A stretch of DNA of 64,000 nt from JBFWWP01 sp050246115. Its GTDB lineage: Bacteria; Planctomycetota; UBA8108; UBA1146; JAJFFE01. Below the pieces are notes generated by a model. That model searched no databases and was not told the DNA's origin. It worked only from the letters and a program-made list of their open reading frames with translations. Below are positions 8,833 through 17,869 of this stretch, one piece after another. The translations under genes and the position numbers were made by a program. Each line of letters starts with the position of its first letter. Within the stretch, counting starts at the first letter, position 1. The stretch is from the NCBI GenBank assembly GCA_050246115.1, contig JBFWWP010000007.1:104548-168547 (forward strand), written 5' to 3'.

Positions 8833-10412
8833 GTGACTCCGCCTCGCCCGTTCTGCTCCGGGTGTACCAGAACCTGCTCGACTCGGTCGCCGAAGAAATG
8901 GGTTCGGCCCTCGAACGCACCGGCTTCTCCGCCAACATCAAGGAGCGTCGCGACTACTCCTGCGCCGTCTTCGACGCCGCGGGTGACATGGTCGCACAAG
9001 CCGCGCACATCCCAGTCCATCTGGGATCGACGCCGCTCTCGGTCCGGGCCGCGATCGATGCACACCGCTTCCGTCCTGGGGATGTGATCCTCCTGAACGA
9101 CCCGTACCAAGGCGGGACACATCTGCCCGACCTCACGATGGTCGCGGGTGTCTTTGAAGCCGACCACGCAGCCCCCACGTTCTACGTCGCGAACCGCGCG
9201 CACCACGCTGACGTCGGTGGTGCCGTCCGAGGTTCGATGGCGCTGTTCACCGAGATCTACCAAGAGGGACTGCGCATTCCGCCAGTGCTGTTGCGCGATC
9301 GAGGTCGCGTCGCGAAGGATGTCGAGACGCTGCTGCTGGCCAACATGCGACAGCCGGTCGAGCGACGTGGGGATCTACGCGCCCAGCTGAGTGCCAACGA
9401 GGTCGGAGACCGGGCCTTGCAGCGCCTGCTCGCGTGTCAACCACGCGCAGAACTGCTCGCCTACTGTGGCCATCTGCAAGACGCCGCGGACCGGCACGTT
9501 CGCGCGTTGCTGAGGCGCATTCCGAGCGGTCGTTACGAAGCCGAGGACGAACTCGAGAGCGACGGCGTAACCCCCGAACGAATCGCCCTGCGGGTGACCA
9601 TCGAGGTCGATCACGATCGGGCGTGCTTCGATTTCTCTCGCAGCTCACCCCAGGTTCGCGGCGGCCTCAACACCAACCCGGCCGTCGTGCTGTCGGCAGT
9701 GTTCTACGTGCTTCGCGGGCTCGCCGGCGAAGAGATCCCGGCCAACGCGGGCTGTCTCCGCTCGGTCGAGGTGCGCACCGCCCCGGGAACCGTCCTCGAT
9801 CCGCGACTTCCGGCCGCGGTCGCCGGTGGCAACGTCGAGACCTCGCAACGACTCGTCGATCTGCTGTTTCGCGGCCTTGCCCCTGCGCTGCCCGATCTCG
9901 TCCCAGCTCAATCCCAGGGCACCATGAACAACCTGACTCTCGGCAGCACCGGGGCGGGCGGGCGGACGTTCTCCTATTACGAGACCATGGGCGGCGGCGC
10001 GGGCGGCAGCGCTCGTGGGCCCGGAGCCTCGGCCGTGCACAGCCACATGACCAACACCCGGAACACGCCCATCGAAGTACTCGAACATGCCTTGCCGATT
10101 CGCGTGCGGGAGTACTCGATCCGGCGTGGCACCGGGGGCGCCGGTCGCCACGGCGGTGGCGAAGGGATCGCCCGAGAGTTCGAGCTCCTGGAACCCGTCA
10201 TGGCGGCGCTCCTGACCGAGCGGCGATACATCGAACCGGCGGGCATGGCCGGCGGATCCCCGGGCGCGTGCGGGCGCAACCGGCTGCTACTACCGGGAGC
10301 GAGCGAGTGGACGGAACTCCCGAGCAAGTGGGTGGGAGAACTCCCCGCGGGCAGCCGGTTACGCATCGAGACCCCCGGCGGCGGCGGTTGGGGGCATGAC
10401 CGAGATCGGTGA
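8829..10412 (+). CDS. hyuB: Hydantoinase B / oxoprolinase-family subunit (HyuB-like)
   Basis: A 527-residue protein that matches the HyuB family along its length. The features are the N-terminal SAEEMGSALERTGFSANIKERRD-type block (seen here as EEMGSALERTGFSANIKER), HIPVHLGSTPLSV, GDVILLNDPYQGGTHLPD, VANRAHHADVGG and the C-terminal GTGGAGRHGGGEG. With HyuA it forms ATP-dependent N-methylhydantoinase or 5-oxoprolinase-type enzymes that open cyclic amides. The His pair in VANRAHHADVGG and the acidic NDPY block are likely metal or substrate contacts. A HyuA homologue lies about 21 kb away on the other strand, so the two subunits are not in one operon here. The substrate is not predictable from sequence. 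Confidence 0.92.
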   Translation: MSDSASPVLLRVYQNLLDSVAEEMGSALERTGFSANIKERRDYSCAVFDAAGDMVAQAAHIPVHLGSTPLSVRAAIDAHRFRPGDVILLNDPYQGGTHLPDLTMVAGVFEADHAAPTFYVANRAHHADVGGAVRGSMALFTEIYQEGLRIPPVLLRDRGRVAKDVETLLLANMRQPVERRGDLRAQLSANEVGDRALQRLLACQPRAELLAYCGHLQDAADRHVRALLRRIPSGRYEAEDELESDGVTPERIALRVTIEVDHDRACFDFSRSSPQVRGGLNTNPAVVLSAVFYVLRGLAGEEIPANAGCLRSVEVRTAPGTVLDPRLPAAVAGGNVETSQRLVDLLFRGLAPALPDLVPAQSQGTMNNLTLGSTGAGGRTFSYYETMGGGAGGSARGPGASAVHSHMTNTRNTPIEVLEHALPIRVREYSIRRGTGGAGRHGGGEGIAREFELLEPVMAALLTERRYIEPAGMAGGSPGACGRNRLLLPGASEWTELPSKWVGELPAGSRLRIETPGGGGWGHDRDR

Positions 10413-10521
10413 CCGGCACGTGTTGGCGTCGGACGGTCGAGCGCGAGCCGGAGTTGCTCGCGAATGCGCATGAACTGGGGCTCAGGCCATTGGGCCGGGC
10501 CGGGGGGTGGCCGGGCCGGGT

Positions 10522-11100
10522 TCACGCGGATCCCGGTGCGTTCTCCTTGGGGCCCGCGGCTGGGCTCGTTGCCTTGGGGCCGAAGAACTCCATCAAGATG
10601 ATCCACCCGACCCCGACACAGATCGCGCTGTCCGCGACGTTGAAGTTGGGCCAGACGTGAGCCTTCCCGCCCCCGTCCACGTAGAAGAACTTGAGGAAGT
10701 CCCGGACCGCGCCGAGGGTCACGCGGTCGTAGACGTTGCCCAGCGCACCACCGGCAACGAGCCCGAGGGCCACGGCGAGGCCTCCCCGGGTGCTCGCCGG
10801 GAATGCAACCATGCTCGTCGTGGCGCACACTGCGATGACGGAGACGGCGGTCAACATCCAGGTCATGCCCGCGAACCACCCACTGAATGCCCCGTAGTTC
10901 AGCACGGCCTCCAACTCGAACCAGTTCGGGATCACCTCGCGCGTGATCGCGCGTACGATTCGAGACGTACCGTCTACTGCCAGCACCTGGACGTCGAGCA
11001 GGTCGAAGAAGTACGCCTTCGACCACAAGTCCCCCACGACGACAAAGATCATGATCCCGAGATAGCCGGCAATGGCGTTCGTTCGTTTCATGCGCCTCAT
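10522..11100 (-). CDS. lspA: Lipoprotein signal peptidase (signal peptidase II)
   Basis: A 192-residue protein with four predicted membrane segments and the LspA motifs: NYGAFSGWF, GGALGNVYDRVTLGAVRDFL and WPNFNVADSAI. The catalytic aspartate pair is probably Asp134 (AVRDF) and Asp157 (FNVAD). It cleaves the signal peptide of diacylglyceryl-modified prolipoproteins at the inner membrane; the window encodes at least one substrate-like lipoprotein (23154). The C-terminal tail is longer than in the minimal family. An alternative ATG at 11091 with a nearby GAGG is possible. It lies downstream of the DUF1289 and GNAT genes in the same direction. Confidence 0.94.
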   Translation of the reverse strand: MRRMKRTNAIAGYLGIMIFVVVGDLWSKAYFFDLLDVQVLAVDGTSRIVRAITREVIPNWFELEAVLNYGAFSGWFAGMTWMLTAVSVIAVCATTSMVAFPASTRGGLAVALGLVAGGALGNVYDRVTLGAVRDFLKFFYVDGGGKAHVWPNFNVADSAICVGVGWIILMEFFGPKATSPAAGPKENAPGSA

Positions 11101-11181
11101 TCAAACTTCGGTTTCAGAAATGCCACTGCAACCAACCCACGACCCCTCGTGGAGCCTCGAAGGGCGCTATGAAACTCCCCC

Positions 11182-11382
11182 CTACGTCGCCGGCGGTCGA
11201 ATCTCGCCTTCCGTTGCCTTGCGCCGCAAGCGCTCCCATACGCGGCGGCGCTCTGCCTCACTGTAGCCCTGCCACCCCGCGATCTCTGCCAAGCTGCGCC
11301 CGCAACCGATGCAAAGCTGCGACCGCGCATCGATCTGGCACACTCGGGTGCAAGGCGACTCCACAGGCCCTTCCGCGGTCAC
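11182..11382 (-). CDS. DUF1289-family small protein
   Basis: A 66-residue protein with the DUF1289 pattern: SPCTRVCQID then LCIGCGRSLAEIAGW and a final YSEAERRRVWERL helix. Four cysteines in C-x3-C and C-x2-C arrangement suggest a metal or iron-sulfur site, but no function is established. It lies between the GNAT gene and lspA on the same strand, 81 and 73 bases from its neighbours. Confidence 0.85.
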   Translation of the reverse strand: MTAEGPVESPCTRVCQIDARSQLCIGCGRSLAEIAGWQGYSEAERRRVWERLRRKATEGEIRPPAT

Positions 11383-11455
11383 GACGTTTCCCCGACCCTC
11401 GCCCGGCGCTTCTCGCGGAAGCGGCTCGAGTTCCCATGTCTCATCCCGCGCCAGC

Positions 11456-12025
11456 TCACTGGCTACCCCGCAACCGTACGAGCACCACCGCGTCCGAGTA
11501 ATCGAGCCCTTCGCTCAACCAACTCTCCGGGAGCGAGTGCCGCCCGAGGTCCAACTCGACGAAACCGGCTCTCCGGTAAGCGGCGATCGCGCGCACGTTC
11601 CGGCGTGACGGGCGGATCACCAAACCCGCGACGGTGTCCACGTCGAGTAGCATCCCGCTCAAGCGACGAATCGCCTCGCTTCCCCATCCGCGTCCTTGGT
11701 CGACCGCGCTGGCGATCCAAATGTCCAGCTCCGCAAACCCGTGCCAATCTCGCAGGCCGTCGTAGCTGATGCAACCCACCCCGCGACCCGCGACCTCCAA
11801 AACGAAGACCCGGCCGTTGCCGTCGCCCCGTTCGTCGAAGAACGACTCGTGGTAGTCGTCGAAGAACTCCTCCCGTGTGGGCACCGGATGATCCGGGAAC
11901 TCAGGCGGTCCAATCATGGCCGCCGTCGCGTCCGATGCGGTACACCACTCGAAGACGCGCTCGCGGTCGCTGAGGTCCGCTGGCCGTAGCACCACCACCG
12001 GCGAGTATGCTCCACTGGCCGCCAT
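11456..12025 (-). CDS. GNAT-family N-acetyltransferase
   Basis: A 189-residue protein of the RimJ/RimL-like GNAT type. It has VVVLRPADLSDRERVFEW at the N-terminus, a beta-4/beta-5 region GFAELDIWIASAVDQGRGWG with the acetyl-CoA pyrophosphate loop (QGRGWGSEA), and the C-terminal NVRAIAAYRRAGFVE. The acceptor is unknown. ATG at 12025 is used; a GTG at 12037 is also possible and sits closer to AGGAGG. The gene is divergent from rocD, and the two starts are only about 95 bases apart, so their promoters share that gap. Confidence 0.88.
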   Translation of the reverse strand: MAASGAYSPVVVLRPADLSDRERVFEWCTASDATAAMIGPPEFPDHPVPTREEFFDDYHESFFDERGDGNGRVFVLEVAGRGVGCISYDGLRDWHGFAELDIWIASAVDQGRGWGSEAIRRLSGMLLDVDTVAGLVIRPSRRNVRAIAAYRRAGFVELDLGRHSLPESWLSEGLDYSDAVVLVRLRGSQ

Positions 12026-12120
12026 CGCTCGATCCACCGTACCTCCTGGACTTTCCCCGGCCGCTGCGGCAACCTCGTCGAGTAACCCCGGCCCACGCCG
12101 GTCAGGAAGGAAGTACTCGG

Positions 12121-13371
12121 ATGGTCCACACCCGCTCGGTTCACACCGCTGCAACCAGCTCACAGGCAGCGATGGACCTGGAAGATCGCTACGGAGCTCA
12201 CAACTACCATCCGATCCCAGTCGTGATCTCTCGCGGCGAAGGGGTGTACGTGTGGGACGTCGAGGGCAAACGCTATCTCGACTTCCTCTCCGCCTACTCC
12301 GCCGTGAACCAGGGCCACTGCCACCCCCGCATTGTAAGGGCGCTGACCGAGCAAGCCCACCGCTTGACCCTGACTTCACGCGCGTTCTACAACGATGTCC
12401 TGGGACCGTTCACCCGGTTCATCACGGAGTTCTTCGGCTACGACCGGGTGTTGCCGATGAACACCGGCGTGGAGGGTGGCGAGACTGCGGTGAAGCTGTG
12501 TCGCAAGTGGGCTTACCAAAAGAAGGGCGTCCCGCACGATCGTGCAAAGATCCTGTTCGCGCGCAACAACTTCTGGGGGCGTACGCTCGCGGCGATCTCC
12601 ACCTCCAACGATCCGCTATCACGCAACGACTTCGGTCCCTACATGCCGGGCTTCGAAATCATTCCGTACGACGACCTGCCGGCACTCGAACGAGCGGTCG
12701 CGGATCCCGATGTGGCGGGGTTCATGGTCGAGCCCATCCAGGGCGAGGCAGGCGTCATCGTGCCCCAGGACGGCTACCTGCGCCGCGCCGCCGAACTCTG
12801 CCGCCGCCAGCAGGTGCTCTTCATCGCCGACGAAGTGCAAACGGGCCTTGGTCGCACGGGTCGCATGCTGTGTTGCGACCACGAACAGGTGAAGCCCGAC
12901 TTGTTGATCCTCGGCAAGGCTCTCTCCGGGGGCACCATGCCGGTGTCCGCAGTCCTCGCCGACGACGAAGTGATGCTCTGCCTCCAGCCTGGGGAGCACG
13001 GCTCTACCTATGGGGGCAACCCGCTCGGCGCGCGGGTAGCCATCGCTGCGCTCGAAGTGCTCCGAGACGAACGTCTCCCCGAGAACGCCGCGCGGCTGGG
13101 GCCGATCTTCCGCGAATCCCTCACGGCACTCGGCCTGCCTTGGATTCGCGACATCCGCGGCAAAGGCCTCATGAATGCCGTCGAGGTCGATCCCGCGAGC
13201 GGCATCAGCGCCTGGGACGTGTGCGTGTCGCTCAAAAACCACGGGCTCTTGGCGAAACCCACGCACGATCACATCATCCGCTTCGCCCCGCCGCTCGTCA
13301 TCACCGAGGAGCAGCTCCGCGAAGCCTTGGAGATCTTGACCCGCGTGCTCCAGCAGTACACGCCCCGCTGA
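12121..13371 (+). CDS. rocD: Ornithine aminotransferase
   Basis: A 416-residue class III PLP-dependent aminotransferase. The sequence HNYHPIPVVISRGEGVYVWD and NTGVEGGETAVKLCRKW are typical of ornithine-oxo-acid transaminase rather than other omega-aminotransferases. The PLP lysine is Lys266 in LILGKALSGG, and Asp237 in IADEVQTGLGRTG binds the pyridine nitrogen. It converts ornithine and 2-oxoglutarate to glutamate-5-semialdehyde and glutamate; P5C dehydrogenase (15040-16668) then oxidises the product, so the two make a complete ornithine-to-glutamate route although they lie on opposite strands. ATG at 12121 has AGGAAGG upstream. Confidence 0.95.
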   Translation: MVHTRSVHTAATSSQAAMDLEDRYGAHNYHPIPVVISRGEGVYVWDVEGKRYLDFLSAYSAVNQGHCHPRIVRALTEQAHRLTLTSRAFYNDVLGPFTRFITEFFGYDRVLPMNTGVEGGETAVKLCRKWAYQKKGVPHDRAKILFARNNFWGRTLAAISTSNDPLSRNDFGPYMPGFEIIPYDDLPALERAVADPDVAGFMVEPIQGEAGVIVPQDGYLRRAAELCRRQQVLFIADEVQTGLGRTGRMLCCDHEQVKPDLLILGKALSGGTMPVSAVLADDEVMLCLQPGEHGSTYGGNPLGARVAIAALEVLRDERLPENAARLGPIFRESLTALGLPWIRDIRGKGLMNAVEVDPASGISAWDVCVSLKNHGLLAKPTHDHIIRFAPPLVITEEQLREALEILTRVLQQYTPR

Positions 13372-13423
13372 AAACCCGGCCGGAGCTCCTGACCATGCTG
13401 CACGGTGTGACCCTCTGGTCGGA

Positions 13424-14848
13424 TCACGCCTCGAAGTAGGCCAGCACGAACTGCCGGACATCCTCGGCGCGCGTCATTTTCACGACCTCGAGGAGGCGTT
13501 GCAGGTCGCGATTGCGTTTGGCGGCAATCTCCGACTCGTCCAGCTCCGCGTCCGCCAGCGGGCGCACGAAACGGTAACGCCCCGACAAGCCGGCTGGTTC
13601 GATCACGCCCATCTTCTCCAAGGTGATCAGACAGTAGTCGATCGTTGCGTCGCCGCGCCCCGTCTTCCCATGGACGGCGAGCCGCAATTCCTCGACATCG
13701 AAGTCTGCGTGAGGGTCCGTCTGCGCCGCGAGCGCCGCCACTCGTATCTGGGCCGCCGACGGATTCATCCACTCCACGAAGGTGTGCTGTACCGCCAGGT
13801 CGTCCTCCGAGTACAGGAGCACGCAACGCGCGGGCAGTCCATCCCGACCGGCCCGCCCGACTTCTTGGTAGTACGCCTCGACACTCCCGGGAAGCTGCGC
13901 GTGCACGATGAACCGGAGATCCGCCTTGTCCACGCCCATCCCGAATGCATTGGTCGCCAGCAGCAACAGGCCATCACGGGGTGTGGCCCGGATGAAGCGG
14001 TCGTAGATGCGCTTCTTCGCGGCCGCCGGTAGCTGACCGTGGTAGATCTCGAGTTGCCGTTCCGGCAGCGCTCGCCGCACCCGCTCGGCCATCCGCTCCA
14101 GGTCGCGGATCAAAGCGAAGTAGACGATGCCCGTGCCCCGCTGGGTCCGAGCCAGCTCCAAGATCCGCTCGAGCTTGTCGTCGTCGTTCCACACCGACTC
14201 CACCGCGAGCGTCAGATTCGGTCGATCCAAAGGTGCCATGAACGTGCGCAGCTCGTCGGCCTCCCGCGCCAGCGTCGCACAAATGTCTTCGCGAACCCGA
14301 CGCGTAGCCGTGGCGGTGAGCGCGATCACCGGGGGCTGCCCGAGTTCGCGGCGAAACTCGCCCACCCTCTGGTATGCCGGCCGCAGGTCGTGCCCCCACT
14401 TCGTGATGCAGTGGGCCTCGTCGACCGCCAACAACTTGACGCCCCCCGGAACCTCAGCCAGCGCTCGCACGAACTCGTCTCGCTGCATGCGTTCGGGAGT
14501 GGCATAGACCAGGTCGAACTCGCCCCTTGCAAGGCTTCGGCAACGGCGGCTGCGCTCGTCGCGAGCCAAGCTGCTGTTGATGTACTCGGCGCGGATCCCA
14601 CGCTTATGCAGGGCCGACACCTGATCTTCCATGAGCGCGATCAAGGGACTCAGGACTAGGGTCACTCCCGGACCGGGTAGCGCCAGCGCGGGCAACTGGT
14701 AACACAGACTCTTCCCCGATCCGGTCGGCATGACCACGAGCGCGCTGCCACCGGCCAACACGCGCTCGACGACCTCCCGTTGCCACGGGCGGAGTGCCTC
14801 GAGGCCGAAGCGCTCGCGTAAGCAGTCGCCCGAGAATGACTTCGACAT
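13424..14848 (-). CDS. recQ: RecQ-family DNA helicase, short form without complete zinc/HRDC region
   Basis: A 474-residue superfamily 2 helicase with Walker A PTGSGKS (about 41-47), DEAH box LAVDEAHCITKWGHD (143-146), motif III ALTATAT and motif VI QEVGRAGRDG. RecQ unwinds DNA 3' to 5' in recombination and fork repair. After the core a winged-helix-like region follows and the protein stops at VRQFVLAYFEA, where canonical RecQ has CRR...YFGE and then the zinc cysteines; the cysteine is absent and the HRDC domain is missing. The N-terminus is unusual: MSKSFSGDC is encoded by the end of a MITE-like repeat (14819-15003), and helicase homology starts immediately after it. An alternative start at 14860 is also within the repeat. 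Confidence 0.9.
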   Translation of the reverse strand: MSKSFSGDCLRERFGLEALRPWQREVVERVLAGGSALVVMPTGSGKSLCYQLPALALPGPGVTLVLSPLIALMEDQVSALHKRGIRAEYINSSLARDERSRRCRSLARGEFDLVYATPERMQRDEFVRALAEVPGGVKLLAVDEAHCITKWGHDLRPAYQRVGEFRRELGQPPVIALTATATRRVREDICATLAREADELRTFMAPLDRPNLTLAVESVWNDDDKLERILELARTQRGTGIVYFALIRDLERMAERVRRALPERQLEIYHGQLPAAAKKRIYDRFIRATPRDGLLLLATNAFGMGVDKADLRFIVHAQLPGSVEAYYQEVGRAGRDGLPARCVLLYSEDDLAVQHTFVEWMNPSAAQIRVAALAAQTDPHADFDVEELRLAVHGKTGRGDATIDYCLITLEKMGVIEPAGLSGRYRFVRPLADAELDESEIAAKRNRDLQRLLEVVKMTRAEDVRQFVLAYFEA

Positions 14849-15003
14849 CTTGCCGTCCATTTGGGTCAGATTCGGCCGATCCGGAAAGCTCGGAACCGGA
14901 GGCGTAGCCTTAGTTCCGGTGAGGATTTCGAGGTCTTCGGAGCGGTCCAAGATGGCCCGAAGCGACGAGCAAGAGGGTGAAGTTATTCTTGGGCGACTCC
15001 TAA
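14819..15003 (-). repeat. MITE-like palindromic repeat, copy A (185 bp), fused to recQ
   Basis: The element is flanked by TAA on both sides and has imperfect inverted arms of about 65 bp (ends resembling GGAGTCGCCCAAGAAT) around a loop. It matches the copies at 22750 and 26989 over the full 185 bp with several substitutions. The end inside recQ is the most diverged: GCAGTCGCCCGAGAATGA replaces GGAGTCGCCCAAGAATCA. That change removes the TGA seen in the other copies and leaves an open frame into recQ. It encodes no transposase. Confidence 0.85.
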
Positions 15004-15039
15004 GACCTCATCGGTGCGACTCACGCTTGGGGTCCCCGG

Positions 15040-16668
15040 TCATCCCATGTGCGGGTAGCGATAAGATCGCGGGGGATCGAAAGTCTCTTTGATGGCTCTG
15101 GGGGCGACCCAGCGCACCAGATTGAGCGCGCTGCCGGCCTTGTCGTCGGTACCCGAGGCGCGCCCGCCTCCGAACGGCTGTTGCCCGACGACCGCCCCGG
15201 TCGGCTTGTCATTGATGTAGAAGTTGCCGGCCGCGAAACGCAACCGCTGACTGATCCTCTCGGCCGCCAAACGATCCTGTGCGAACACCGCACCCGTCAG
15301 CGCATACGGGCTGGTCTGGTCGCACAGAGTGAGCGCGTCTTCCAAGGAGTCGTCGTCGTAGACGTGCACCGACAAGACCGGTCCGAAGATCTCCTCCTCC
15401 ATGGTCTTGAACCGCGGATCGTCACACTCGATCAGGGTCGGCTCCACGAACCACCCACGCTCGCGGCTGGCCGCTCCTCCCGCAAGAACGCGCGCGCCAG
15501 CACTCGTTCTGGCATGTTCCACGTAGCCCGTGATCCGCTTGTAAGCTTCCTCGTTGATGACGGCACCCATGAAGTTCCCGAAGTCGGCAACATCCCCCAT
15601 GCGGATCGACTCGATCTGACTCACCAACGAATCCCGGAACGACTTCCACAGACTGCGAGGCAGGTACACACGGCTGGCCGCCGAACACTTCTGTCCCTGG
15701 TATTCGAACGCTCCCCGCAGCGCCGCCGTCACCAAGGCCTCCAACGACGCCGAAGCGTGCGCGAAAATGAAGTCCTTGCCGCCGGTCTCACCGACGATGC
15801 GCGGGTAGTTACGGTATCGATCCAAGCCCTCGCCGATACGGCGCCACAAGGCATGGAAGACCGCGGTCGAGCCAGTGTAGTGAATCCCCGAGAAGTGGGG
15901 CGAGTCGAGGAGCGCCTCCGTGATCTCTCCCGGCGATCCGGGAACGAAGTTGATCACCCCCGGCGGCAACCCCGCGGCTTCGAGCAATCGCATCAGGTAG
16001 TAGTTCGAGTAGACCGACGATGAGGACGGTTTCCAGATGGCGACGTTCCCCATGAGCGCCGGTGCCGTGGGCAGGTTGCCGGCGATGCTCGTGAAGTTGA
16101 AAGGCGTCACCGCGTACACGAACCCCTCCAGCGGGCGGTAGTCCATGGTGTTCCAGTACCCGGTAGGACTCTTCGGCTGGTCCGAGTAGATCTGCTCGAG
16201 CGCGAAGTAGCAGTTGAAGCGCCAGAAGTCGATGAGCTCGCACGCGGCGTCGATCTCGGCCTGAAAGCACGTCTTCGACTGACCCAACATCGTGGCCGCG
16301 TTGAGGGTGTTCCGCCAGGGACCGGCGAGTAACTCCGCGGCCTTCAGGAAGATCCCCAAGCGCACTGAGTACGGGGCCGCCGACCACTCGCGCCAAGCGC
16401 TTTGGGAACTCGCAACGGCCGCCGCGACGACCTCCGGGGTCGCCGAGTGCCACCGACAGAGAACCTTCTCGTGATCGTGCGGGGCGCGCCACTCCTTGAC
16501 CTTACCGGTGAACACCTCCTTGCCCCCGACGAGGCAAGGAATCTCGAGGGTCTCCGAGGCCAACTCTTGGATTCGCTTCTGGAGCGCCACGGTACTCGCT
16601 TCACCAGGGCGAAACGACGAGATGGGTTCGTTCGGTGGCAACTCGAGGTGAAAGCGCGTGTTGTTCAT
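15040..16668 (-). CDS. pruA: L-glutamate gamma-semialdehyde (1-pyrroline-5-carboxylate) dehydrogenase
   Basis: A 542-residue aldehyde dehydrogenase of the P5CDH type. The signatures are AVTPFNFTSIAGNLP, IVGETGGKDF with general base Glu294, and YQGQKCSAASR with catalytic Cys328. The C-terminal QQPFGGGRASGTDDKAG is characteristic of the family. It oxidises glutamate-5-semialdehyde to glutamate with NAD+, finishing proline and ornithine catabolism, and would take the product of RocD at 12121. It is the monofunctional form without a proline dehydrogenase domain. It lies 39 bases downstream of the saccharopine-dehydrogenase-like gene, so the two are likely one operon. An aminoadipate-semialdehyde substrate is a possible alternative. 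Confidence 0.94.
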   Translation of the reverse strand: MNNTRFHLELPPNEPISSFRPGEASTVALQKRIQELASETLEIPCLVGGKEVFTGKVKEWRAPHDHEKVLCRWHSATPEVVAAAVASSQSAWREWSAAPYSVRLGIFLKAAELLAGPWRNTLNAATMLGQSKTCFQAEIDAACELIDFWRFNCYFALEQIYSDQPKSPTGYWNTMDYRPLEGFVYAVTPFNFTSIAGNLPTAPALMGNVAIWKPSSSSVYSNYYLMRLLEAAGLPPGVINFVPGSPGEITEALLDSPHFSGIHYTGSTAVFHALWRRIGEGLDRYRNYPRIVGETGGKDFIFAHASASLEALVTAALRGAFEYQGQKCSAASRVYLPRSLWKSFRDSLVSQIESIRMGDVADFGNFMGAVINEEAYKRITGYVEHARTSAGARVLAGGAASRERGWFVEPTLIECDDPRFKTMEEEIFGPVLSVHVYDDDSLEDALTLCDQTSPYALTGAVFAQDRLAAERISQRLRFAAGNFYINDKPTGAVVGQQPFGGGRASGTDDKAGSALNLVRWVAPRAIKETFDPPRSYRYPHMG

Positions 16669-16707
16669 GCGAACTCCAAGTCGGGTTGGGGGGAGGCTCC
16701 GGGTTCC

Positions 16708-17805
16708 TCAGGTCGAACGCTTGGCGGACAGCGTCCCGCTCTTCGCGTAGAGCTGGCCATTGCGGGTCGCGAGAAACTTCTCGAAGTCGATCTCCTCTTG
16801 TTTGATGAAGCCCTGCTTCGGCAAGGTGCCGTCGGCGACCATCTCCACGACCGCGGTGACCGATGCGGCCGTGGTCCACGAAATCGCGCGCCACTCCTGG
16901 CCCGCGATCTTCATCGGATAGTAGGCCTCCACGAACTCCTCACGGAACAACTTGCCCGCCTGCCAACCCTCCACGGCAGCGTAGACGTAGACGATATCCT
17001 GGCCAACGGGAGGCTTCGCGTTCACCAGAATGCGTCCCGCTTCCTCGCGGTTGTTCTTCATGTGCAGCTCATGGAAAAAGAATCGCATGAGGTCGCAGTG
17101 ACCCCGGTAGCGCAGCGTCTTGTAGTTGAGTTCCTCTACCCGACCGTCGAAGGTCTCGCACATCGTACCGAGCCCGCCCGATGTGGCGAACGCCTCCAAG
17201 CATATTCCGTCGATGACGACGACTTCGAGTTGCGTCATCGCGGGGATCATTCGGCGGCGACCCTCCATCACCACCTCACAGTCGTTCAGGTACTCGTTCA
17301 CGACTCCCTCGGGAGACCAATTGAACGCATACCCGAGGAGGCCGCTGGGGTGCTGCGGCAACGCCCCGACTCGCAGCTGCACACTGCGCAACTTGTCGAA
17401 TCGCTTGCAGAGGGAGGCGCCGACGATCCCAATGAAACCGGGGGCGAGACCGCACTGCGGGGCCATGACCCCTTTCGCGGTCGCACTCAGAGCAATGGTG
17501 GCGTTGGTCGTCGGCACGTCCTCCGTCAAATCGAAGTAGTGGATCCCTGCCGCATGGGCGCCTCGTGCCACGCCAATGTTCAAGTGGTAGGGCAAACATG
17601 ACACCACCGCTTGGTGTTGCCGAAGACTGTCGTTGAGCAGCTCGGTGTCGCTCACGCTCCCCACGCGGGTTGAAAAAGGCAGACCAGAATGCTCGCTGTT
17701 GTCGAGACCGGTAACCCGAAAGCCCGACTCGTGGAGCAGGGTGGCGACGAGAGTCCCCACCTTTCCCAGACCTACGACCAAGACGGAGTCGATCGCACGG
17801 CTCAT
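16708..17805 (-). CDS. Saccharopine dehydrogenase-family NAD(P)-dependent oxidoreductase
   Basis: A 365-residue protein with an N-terminal Rossmann fold (SVLVVGLGKVGTLVATLL, residues about 7-24) and the saccharopine-dehydrogenase C-terminal fold (GLAPGFIGIVGASL, TLRYRGHCDLMRFF). Relatives include lysine 6-dehydrogenase, saccharopine reductase and carboxynorspermidine synthase; the precise substrate cannot be assigned. The downstream semialdehyde dehydrogenase gene suggests a lysine or ornithine catabolic step that yields a semialdehyde. It sits between lplA (64 bases upstream) and pruA (39 bases downstream), all transcribed leftward. Confidence 0.85.
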   Translation of the reverse strand: MSRAIDSVLVVGLGKVGTLVATLLHESGFRVTGLDNSEHSGLPFSTRVGSVSDTELLNDSLRQHQAVVSCLPYHLNIGVARGAHAAGIHYFDLTEDVPTTNATIALSATAKGVMAPQCGLAPGFIGIVGASLCKRFDKLRSVQLRVGALPQHPSGLLGYAFNWSPEGVVNEYLNDCEVVMEGRRRMIPAMTQLEVVVIDGICLEAFATSGGLGTMCETFDGRVEELNYKTLRYRGHCDLMRFFFHELHMKNNREEAGRILVNAKPPVGQDIVYVYAAVEGWQAGKLFREEFVEAYYPMKIAGQEWRAISWTTAASVTAVVEMVADGTLPKQGFIKQEEIDFEKFLATRNGQLYAKSGTLSAKRST

Positions 17806-17869
17806 TCTGTACTCGATTCTTTGGACTCAGGTTCCTAGCGGCGGCCGCAGCCGCTGCGACACTCTTCGA

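Noticed and set aside
10495..10522. G/C-rich stretch GGGCCGGGCCGGGGGG between hyuB and lspA as a terminator
   Set aside because: It repeats GGCCGG units but does not form a clean stem, and no T-run follows.
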